Source: Flavonifractor sp. An82
GTDB lineage: Bacteria; Bacillota; Clostridia; Oscillospirales; Oscillospiraceae
Direction of reading: 5' to 3'
Length of the DNA: 64,000 bases
Assembly (NCBI RefSeq): GCF_002159265.1
Contig: NZ_NFHG01000006.1
Location: forward strand, 62,001 to 126,000
A program made the translations under genes and the position numbers. The notes under the pieces are model-generated. The model saw only the letters and a list, made by a program, of their open reading frames with translations. It was not told the origin of the DNA and made no database searches. Position 1 is the first letter of the stretch; every line of letters starts with the position of its first letter. Positions 58,322 to 64,000 of the stretch are shown here, in pieces.

Positions 58322-58337
58322 TGGCATGGCGCTTGCT
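58322..58337 (+). promoter_or_regulatory. Sigma-54 -24/-12 promoter of the cysteine desulfidase gene
   Basis: TGGCATGGCGCTTGC fits the TGGCAC-N5-TTGC consensus with one mismatch and exact spacing, 65 bases before the start codon. Its core is identical to the element before the C-S lyase gene. Confidence 0.8.
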
Positions 58338-58402
58338 CATATACGGGGATGAAGAAAACGGTGACCAGTTTGGCAGGTCATCCATAAAAAGGAGAGGTCA
58401 TT

Positions 58403-59698
58403 ATGCAGTTGACAAAGGAAGAAATGCTCACGCTGCTCCGCCAGGAGGTGGTCCCCGCCCTGGGCTGCACCGAGCCTGTGTGCGTGGCCCTGTGTGCGGC
58501 GGATGCCTACCACGCCATCGGCGGCCAGGTGGTGTCCATCAAGATGGAGGTCAACCCCGGCATCTATAAAAACGGCATGTCGGTGGGTATCCCCGGCTTT
58601 AACCGGGTAGGCCTGAAATATGCCGCCGCCCTGGGCGCCTGCCTGGGCAATCCGGAGAAGGGCCTGCAGCTGCTGGAGGAGATCAACAGCATCGTCAGCA
58701 AGGAGGCCACCCGGCTGGTGGAGGACAAGCAGGTCATTGTCTCCATCGCCGAGGAGGAGACCCAGCTGTACGCCCATGCCGAGATCATCACCACCCGGGG
58801 CATCGGTATCAGCACCATCCGGGGCACCCACTCCAATATCGTCTACACCAGCGCCAACAATGAGGTGCTCTTTGAAAAGGAGTACAGCGTGGACAGCGAG
58901 GACGCCCTCCATGAGAAGCTGAAGTCCATGACGGTGGCCCAGATCCGGGAGCTGGTGGACAGCGCCAGCGAAGAGGAGCTGGCCTTCATGCTGGAGGGGG
59001 CGGAGATGAACGAGGCCCTGTCCGACTACGGTCTGGAGAATCGGCTGGGCATCGGCATTGCCGACACCCTGAAAAATCAGCTGGGCACCGATATTCTGGG
59101 CAGCAGCCTGATGACCAACACCATGGTGCGGGTGGCCTCCAGCGCCGAGGGCCGTATGTCCGGCTGCCCCTACGCGGTGATGAGCAGCGCGGGCAGCGGC
59201 AACCACGGCATCACCGCCATCATCCCTGTGGTGGAGCTGGCCAAGCACCTGGGAGCGAGCCGGGAGGCCACAGAAAAGGCCCTGGCCTTCTCCCATATGC
59301 TCAACGTCTACATCAAGCTCTTCACCGGCAAGCTGAGCGCCACCTGCGGCTGCGGCGTGTCCGCCGCCGCCGCTGCCAGCGCCGCCATGGTGTGGCTGCT
59401 GGGGGGCACCGACGCCCAGATCGGGGCCGCCATCATCAACATGAGCGGCAACCTCACCGGCATGATCTGTGACGGCGGCAAGATCGGCTGTGCCCTCAAG
59501 CTGGCCACCGCCACCAGCGCCGCTATCATGAGCGCCTATCTGGCGGTGGGCGGCGTGGTGGTCAGCGCCAGCGACGGTATCTGCGCGGCTACCCCGGAGC
59601 AGGCCATCCGGAACATGGGCCTGGTCAGCACCCCCGGCATGGTCCAGACCGATAAGACCATTCTAAGCATCATGATGGACAAGGATCAGAACGGCTGA
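58403..59698 (+). CDS. L-cysteine desulfidase family protein (CyuA/UPF0597-type)
   Basis: A 431-residue protein of the serine dehydratase-alpha-like UPF0597 family. [23 protein letters not shown] near the start, the [22 protein letters not shown] loop and [19 protein letters not shown] near the C-terminus supply the conserved Cys residues thought to hold a [4Fe-4S] cluster. It converts cysteine to pyruvate, ammonia and sulfide. It is preceded by a clear sigma-54 promoter and AGGAGA. The neighbouring activator, C-S lyase, symporter and RidA make a coherent cysteine-use module. Confidence 0.9.
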   Translation: MQLTKEEMLTLLRQEVVPALGCTEPVCVALCAADAYHAIGGQVVSIKMEVNPGIYKNGMSVGIPGFNRVGLKYAAALGACLGNPEKGLQLLEEINSIVSKEATRLVEDKQVIVSIAEEETQLYAHAEIITTRGIGISTIRGTHSNIVYTSANNEVLFEKEYSVDSEDALHEKLKSMTVAQIRELVDSASEEELAFMLEGAEMNEALSDYGLENRLGIGIADTLKNQLGTDILGSSLMTNTMVRVASSAEGRMSGCPYAVMSSAGSGNHGITAIIPVVELAKHLGASREATEKALAFSHMLNVYIKLFTGKLSATCGCGVSAAAAASAAMVWLLGGTDAQIGAAIINMSGNLTGMICDGGKIGCALKLATATSAAIMSAYLAVGGVVVSASDGICAATPEQAIRNMGLVSTPGMVQTDKTILSIMMDKDQNG

Positions 59699-59702
59699 GC
59701 CC

Positions 59703-59737
59703 AAAGGCGGCCCCCGCGGACAGCGGGGGCCGCCTTT
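59703..59737 (+). terminator. Terminator after the cysteine desulfidase gene
   Basis: Fifteen-base perfect arms AAAGGCGGCCCCCGC / GCGGGGGCCGCCTTT around GGACA, ending in TTTGTCC, lie five bases past the stop codon. Confidence 0.85.
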
Positions 59738-59742
59738 GTCCA

Positions 59743-59771
59743 TTGTGCCGGAGCGGTAAATATGCTATAAT
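59743..59771 (+). promoter_or_regulatory. Sigma-A promoter of addB
   Basis: TTGTGC and TATAAT are 17 bases apart, with a TG extension (TGCTATAAT), 31 bases before the ATG. Confidence 0.7.
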
Positions 59772-59801
59772 CTCACCACTGACCGGAAAGGAGGGATCCA
59801 T

Positions 59802-62800
59802 ATGCTCAAGCTGCTGCTGGGCCGGGCAGGCACCGGCAAGACCCACGCCATGCTCACAGCCATGGGACAGACGCCCCGGCCTCAGGTCCTGATCGTGCCG
59901 GAGCAGCACTCCCACGACATGGAGCGGCAGCTGTGCGCCATTGGCGGCAACGCAATTTCCCTCCACGCCGAGGTTCTCTCCTTCACCCGGCTGGCCAACC
60001 GGGTGTTTTCCGCCCACGGCGGCCTGGCGGCTCCCACTTTGGACGGGGGCGGCCGGCTGCTGCTGCTGTGTACCGCCCTCAAGTCGGTGGCCGACCAGCT
60101 GAAGGTGTACCAGCGGCCCTCCCGCAAGCCCGCCTTCCTCAGCAGCCTGCTGGCCACGGTGGACGAGCTGAAGAGCTGCTGCATCAGCCCGGAACAGCTG
60201 TGGACGGCAGGCAGCGAGACCGGCGGCGGGGAAGGGGACAAGCTTACCGACCTCTCCCTCATTTACGGCGCCTACGAGGCCATGACCGCCCAGCGGTGGG
60301 CCGATCCCCGGGACAAGCTGACCCGGCTGGCCCAGGTACTGGCAGAGACAGACTGGGCAGCGGGAAAGGATTTCTATGTGGACGCCTTCACCGATTTCAC
60401 GCCCCAGGAGCGGCAGGTGCTCTCCGCCCTGCTGGACAAGGGGACCTCGGTGACGGTGGCCCTCACCTGTGACAAGCTGGAGGAGGACGAGGGGGGGACC
60501 GGTATCTTTTCGCCCGCCCGGCGCACCGCCCGGCAGCTGCTGCGGCTGGCCAAGGACCGGGGAGTGCCCGCCCAGGTGGAAGTGCTGACCGGAGACCGGA
60601 CCGGCCGGAGCGCCGCCCTGGCCCACCTGGAGAGCCAGCTGTTTGCCGCCCGGCCCGCCCCTCTGGAGGAGGGCGGGGAGGAGATCACCCTCTTTACCGC
60701 CAACACCCCCTACTCCGAGGTGGAGTGGACGGCGGCGGAGATTTTACGCCTGGTGCGGGAGGAGGGCTTCCGCTTCCGGGACATCGCGGTGTGCGCCCGC
60801 AGCCTGGAGGGCTGCGGCCCAACCATCGAGACGGTATTCGCCCGCTACGGGATACCGGTCTTCCTCAGCCGCATGAGCGACATTCTGGAAAAGCCTATCC
60901 TCACCCTCATTACCGCCGCCCTGGACACCGTGTCCGGGGGTTACCGGTATGACGATCTGTTCCGCTGCCTGAAAACCGGCCTCACCGGTCTGAGTCAGGA
61001 GGATGTGGACCTGCTGGAGAACTATGCCCTCACCTGGAGCCTGGAGGGGAGCGCCTGGACGGGCAAGAAGGACTGGACCAACCATCCCAAGGGCTACGGC
61101 CGCAAATTCAGCGAGGAGGACACCGCCCTGCTGGCCCGGCTCAACGCCCTGCGGCGGCAGGTGACCGCCCCCCTGGAGGAGCTGCGCAGGCAGCCGGATA
61201 AGACGGGGAAGGGTCAGGCCATGGCCCTCTACCGCTTTCTGGAGGCCATGGAGGTGCCCGGGCAGCTGGCCCGGCGGACGGAGGAACTAAGGCAGCGGGA
61301 TCAGGCCGCCCTGGCGGAGGAGTACGCCCAGCTGTGGGAGATCCTGTGCGGCGGCCTGGAGCAGTGCGCCCAGATCCTGGGGGACACCCCCATGGAGCTG
61401 GAGGAGTTTGCACGGCTCTTTTCCCTGGTGCTCTCCCAGTACGACGTGGGCGCCATCCCGGTGTCGTTGGACCGGGTGAATGCCGGGGAGATGCCCCGAC
61501 TGGCCCACAAGGGCTATCGGGCGGTCTTCCTGCTGGGGGCGGACGACGGCGCCATCCCGGCGGTGGCCCCCTCGCCGGGGCTGCTCAGCGACGACGACCG
61601 CAGTCTGCTGGCCTCCTACGGCCTGGAGCCCGCCCCAAGGACGGGGGACAAGCTGTACCGGGAGATGACCATTGTCTATGAGACCTGCGCCCTGCCCCGG
61701 GAGAAATTTTATGTCTGCTGGTCGGCCGCCGGGGCCGAGGGGGAGGAGCATCGCCCCTCCTTCCTGAGCTCCCGGCTGAAGGCCATGTTCCCCCACCTGC
61801 GCCGGGTGGAGGAGGGGAGGCTGGACGGCTCCTTCCGTCTGGCGGCTCCCCGGCCCGCCCTGGAGCTGGCGGGGCGGTTTTCCCAGGCGGCATCTGCTCT
61901 CAATGCTTTGCCGGAGTATGCCCCCCTGGTGGAGCGGATGACCACCGCCGCCAGCCGGGAGCGGGGACGGCTGTCCCGCCCGGCGGTGGATGTGCTCTAC
62001 GGACGGCGGGTGCCTATGTCGGCTTCCCGGATGGACAAGTACAAGGCCTGCCACTTCTCCTACTTCATGCAGTACGGCCTGAAGGCGGAGCCCCGGCGGG
62101 CCGCCGGGTTTCAGGCCCCCGAGTACGGCACCTTCATCCACGACGTGCTGGAGCACGTCTTAAAAGCCTGTAAGGACAGGGGCGGCGTGAAGGAGGTCTC
62201 CCCCCAGGAGCTGCGCACCCTCACCGATCAGGTCGTGGAGCGCTATGTGGCGGAGGAGCTGGGAGGACTGGAGCACGAGAACGCCCGGTTCCAATACCTG
62301 TTCCGCCGCCTGCGCAAATCGGTGTACGCCGTGGTGGAAAACGTGGCGGAGGAGCTGCGCGCCTCCCGGTTCCAGCCCATCTCCTTTGAGCTGGGCTTCG
62401 GCAGCGGCAAGGATCTGCCCCCGGTGGAGCTCAGCGTGGACGGGGTCACCGTCAGCATCTCCGGCTTTGTGGACCGGGTGGACGGCTGGGAGCACGACGG
62501 GCGGCTCTACCTGCGGATCGTAGACTACAAGACGGGACGCAAGTCTTTTGACTTGACAGATATTTGGCACGGTATGGGCCTTCAGATGCTGCTCTATCTT
62601 TTTACGCTGGAGCGTGAGGGAAAAGAGCTTTACAAGCAAGATGTGATAGGGGCTGGCGTCCTCTACCTGCCAGCCAGAGACGCGGTGGTGGCAGGGAGCC
62701 GGGCTATGAGCGACCAGGCCCGGCAGAAGAAGGTGGACGCCGAGCTGCGGCGCCGCGGCGTGGTGCTGGACGACCCCGCCGTGCTGGCCGCCATGGAGGA

Positions 62801-63125
62801 CCCGGAGGAGGGGCCCGTCCGATTCCTGCCCGTCCGGGTGAACAAAAGCGGCCAGATCACCGGCGACGCACTGGTGTCCGCCGAGCGGCTGGGCAAGCTG
62901 TCCCGCCACACCGACCACGTCCTGCGGGAGATCGGCCAGGAGCTGGCGGCGGGCAATATCAACGCCGACCCCTTCTGGCGGGGCCCGGAGCAGAACGCCT
63001 GCCAGTGGTGCGACTATGCCGCCGCCTGCCACTTTGAGGAGGGCAGAGGGAGCGACAAAAAGCGGTGGCTGCCCACCGTCAAAGGCGAGGACTTCTGGGC
63101 GGCTGTGGAGCAGGAGAAGGACTGA
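59802..63125 (+). CDS. addB: ATP-dependent helicase/nuclease subunit B (AddB)
   Basis: An 1107-residue protein of normal AddB length. The N-terminus LKLLLGRAGTGKTHAML has the Walker A motif (residues 7-14), followed by VLIVPEQHSHDMERQLC, typical for AddB. The C-terminal nuclease domain has RIVDYKTGRKSFDL. An iron-sulfur cluster is marked by Cys in KACHFSYF and by the final NACQWCDYAAACHF group. AddAB resects double-strand breaks and recognises Chi. addA is not in the window and would be expected nearby; the next gene is instead a symporter. AAGGAGGG precedes the ATG. Confidence 0.95.
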   Translation: MLKLLLGRAGTGKTHAMLTAMGQTPRPQVLIVPEQHSHDMERQLCAIGGNAISLHAEVLSFTRLANRVFSAHGGLAAPTLDGGGRLLLLCTALKSVADQLKVYQRPSRKPAFLSSLLATVDELKSCCISPEQLWTAGSETGGGEGDKLTDLSLIYGAYEAMTAQRWADPRDKLTRLAQVLAETDWAAGKDFYVDAFTDFTPQERQVLSALLDKGTSVTVALTCDKLEEDEGGTGIFSPARRTARQLLRLAKDRGVPAQVEVLTGDRTGRSAALAHLESQLFAARPAPLEEGGEEITLFTANTPYSEVEWTAAEILRLVREEGFRFRDIAVCARSLEGCGPTIETVFARYGIPVFLSRMSDILEKPILTLITAALDTVSGGYRYDDLFRCLKTGLTGLSQEDVDLLENYALTWSLEGSAWTGKKDWTNHPKGYGRKFSEEDTALLARLNALRRQVTAPLEELRRQPDKTGKGQAMALYRFLEAMEVPGQLARRTEELRQRDQAALAEEYAQLWEILCGGLEQCAQILGDTPMELEEFARLFSLVLSQYDVGAIPVSLDRVNAGEMPRLAHKGYRAVFLLGADDGAIPAVAPSPGLLSDDDRSLLASYGLEPAPRTGDKLYREMTIVYETCALPREKFYVCWSAAGAEGEEHRPSFLSSRLKAMFPHLRRVEEGRLDGSFRLAAPRPALELAGRFSQAASALNALPEYAPLVERMTTAASRERGRLSRPAVDVLYGRRVPMSASRMDKYKACHFSYFMQYGLKAEPRRAAGFQAPEYGTFIHDVLEHVLKACKDRGGVKEVSPQELRTLTDQVVERYVAEELGGLEHENARFQYLFRRLRKSVYAVVENVAEELRASRFQPISFELGFGSGKDLPPVELSVDGVTVSISGFVDRVDGWEHDGRLYLRIVDYKTGRKSFDLTDIWHGMGLQMLLYLFTLEREGKELYKQDVIGAGVLYLPARDAVVAGSRAMSDQARQKKVDAELRRRGVVLDDPAVLAAMEDPEEGPVRFLPVRVNKSGQITGDALVSAERLGKLSRHTDHVLREIGQELAAGNINADPFWRGPEQNACQWCDYAAACHFEEGRGSDKKRWLPTVKGEDFWAAVEQEKD

Positions 63126-63159
63126 ACTCCCCCTCAGGTATTTCCCGGACAATTAGCTG

Positions 63160-63187
63160 TTTGAATCCCATGGGAAAAAGATAAAAT
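63160..63187 (+). promoter_or_regulatory. Weak sigma-A promoter of the alanine symporter gene
   Basis: TTTGAA and TAAAAT are 16 bases apart, 35 bases before the ATG. The match is moderate. Confidence 0.4.
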
Positions 63188-63221
63188 CCAGGTAAGGATC
63201 AAAGAAAGGAATTACAACCAC

Positions 63222-64000
63222 ATGGCGTTTTTTGGAAGCTTTTTAAGCAATACCAGCAACTTCCTCTACACCTATATCCTCATCGCCCTGCTCATCTTCG
63301 CGGGGCTCTACTTCACCATCCGGACCAAGGGGGTGCAGTTTCGCCTGTTCCCGGAGGCCATCCGGGTGCTGGGGGAGCGGAAGAAGGACGGCAAGGATAT
63401 CTCCTCCTTCCAGGCCCTGATGATCTCCACCGCCTCCCGGGTGGGTACCGGCAACATCGCCGGCGTGGCCAACGCCATCATTGCCGCCACCGTCATCGGC
63501 GGCTACGGCGCGGTATTCTGGATGTGGCTGCTGGCCCTCATCGGCGCCGCCTCCGCCTTCATTGAGAGCACCCTGGCCCAGTGCTACAAGGAGAAGCACG
63601 GGGAGAACTGGGTGGGCGGCCCAGCCTACTATATTCAGAAGGCCCTGGGCAGCCGTTTCTTCGGCGTGGTGTTTGCCGTGCTGCTCATTGCCTGCTTTGC
63701 CTACGGCTTCAACGCCCTCCAGGCCTACAACGCCGGCTCTGCCCTCCAGTACTATCTGCCTAACTATGCCACCAGCATCTGGCCCGCCGTGGTGGGCGCG
63801 GTGCTGGCCATCCTTACCGGGGTGTGCATCTTCGGCGGCGTGCGGCGCATCAGCGCCATCACCTCCGGCATCGTGCCGGTCATGGCCGCCATCTATATCG
63901 CCCTTGGCCTGTTCATCACCGTCAAGAACATTGGCCAGGTGCCCCACATGATCTCCCTCATTTTTTCCCAGGCCTTCGACCCCAAGGCCATGTTTGCCGG
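63222..64000 (+). CDS. Sodium:alanine symporter family protein, 5' part
   Basis: The gene runs off the right edge; 259 residues are visible. The start NTSNFLYTYILIALLIFAGLYFTIRT and the conserved SFQALMISTASRVGTGNIAGVANAI block, with the GGPAYYI motif, are typical of the AGCS (AlsT/DagA) family. It takes up alanine or glycine with sodium. The start is ATG 63222 with AAAGGA eleven bases before. Several membrane helices are visible. The C-terminal half is not in the window, so integrity cannot be judged. Confidence 0.9.
   Translation, partial: MAFFGSFLSNTSNFLYTYILIALLIFAGLYFTIRTKGVQFRLFPEAIRVLGERKKDGKDISSFQALMISTASRVGTGNIAGVANAIIAATVIGGYGAVFWMWLLALIGAASAFIESTLAQCYKEKHGENWVGGPAYYIQKALGSRFFGVVFAVLLIACFAYGFNALQAYNAGSALQYYLPNYATSIWPAVVGAVLAILTGVCIFGGVRRISAITSGIVPVMAAIYIALGLFITVKNIGQVPHMISLIFSQAFDPKAMFA

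Overview
The window looks like a chromosomal segment from a GC-rich anaerobic Firmicute of the Oscillospiraceae type (Flavonifractor/Lawsonibacter/Pseudoflavonifractor-like). This is inferred from strong GGAGG ribosome sites on nearly every gene, AddB rather than RecB, LytTR/GHKL regulators, a sigma-54 activator next to a cysteine desulfidase, and overall gene style. No rRNA, tRNA, CRISPR array, transposase or integrase was recognised.

Layout. 1-2350: an AT-richer accessory patch with the 3' end of a DUF4261 gene and an ERCC4-type nuclease gene. 2359-6120: small housekeeping or accessory genes (YcxB-like membrane protein, C39-like lipoprotein, and a MerR-controlled carboxymuconolactone decarboxylase/MerR/cupin operon). 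6123-9978: regulators on the minus strand (GHKL kinase, two LytTR proteins, a LuxR-type protein), interrupted by a structured repeat element at 8499-8765.

10216-52573: a large plus-strand contractile injection system (CIS, eCIS type) locus. It starts at a good sigma-A promoter (10216-10244) with an overlapping inverted repeat. It encodes one sheath, three tube paralogues, an assembly chaperone whose reading frame continues by a probable -1 frameshift into a DUF6760-like domain, a 1025-aa repeat protein in the tape-measure position, a LysM hub protein, gpD hub, gpV spike, gp25 wedge, two J-type wedge proteins, gpI, a DUF4255 cap protein, a DUF4280 PAAR-like tip and an AAA+ ATPase. Inserted among the structural genes is an unusual membrane/signalling block: a class III cyclase-like protein lacking metal Asp residues, a small tail-anchored protein, and a membrane-anchored MORN-repeat coiled-coil protein. 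Downstream lies a partner-switching block: a degenerate PP2C, an RsbW-like kinase, a STAS protein, a MATE transporter fused to an RsbW-like domain, an intact PP2C and a second RsbW. The locus ends with a two-domain GNAT and a DUF4157 (HELAH) candidate effector with repeated [YF]xGxxRxF motifs and a Trp-rich cationic tail.

52598-59737: a cysteine/amino-acid catabolic neighbourhood (glutaredoxin-like protein, RidA, a dicarboxylate/amino acid symporter with an in-frame stop at codon 5, MalY/PatB-type C-S lyase, a sigma-54 activator, CyuA-type cysteine desulfidase). Two near-identical -24/-12 elements precede the lyase and the desulfidase, suggesting one sigma-54 regulon. 59802-64000: addB and the start of a sodium:alanine symporter gene that runs off the window.
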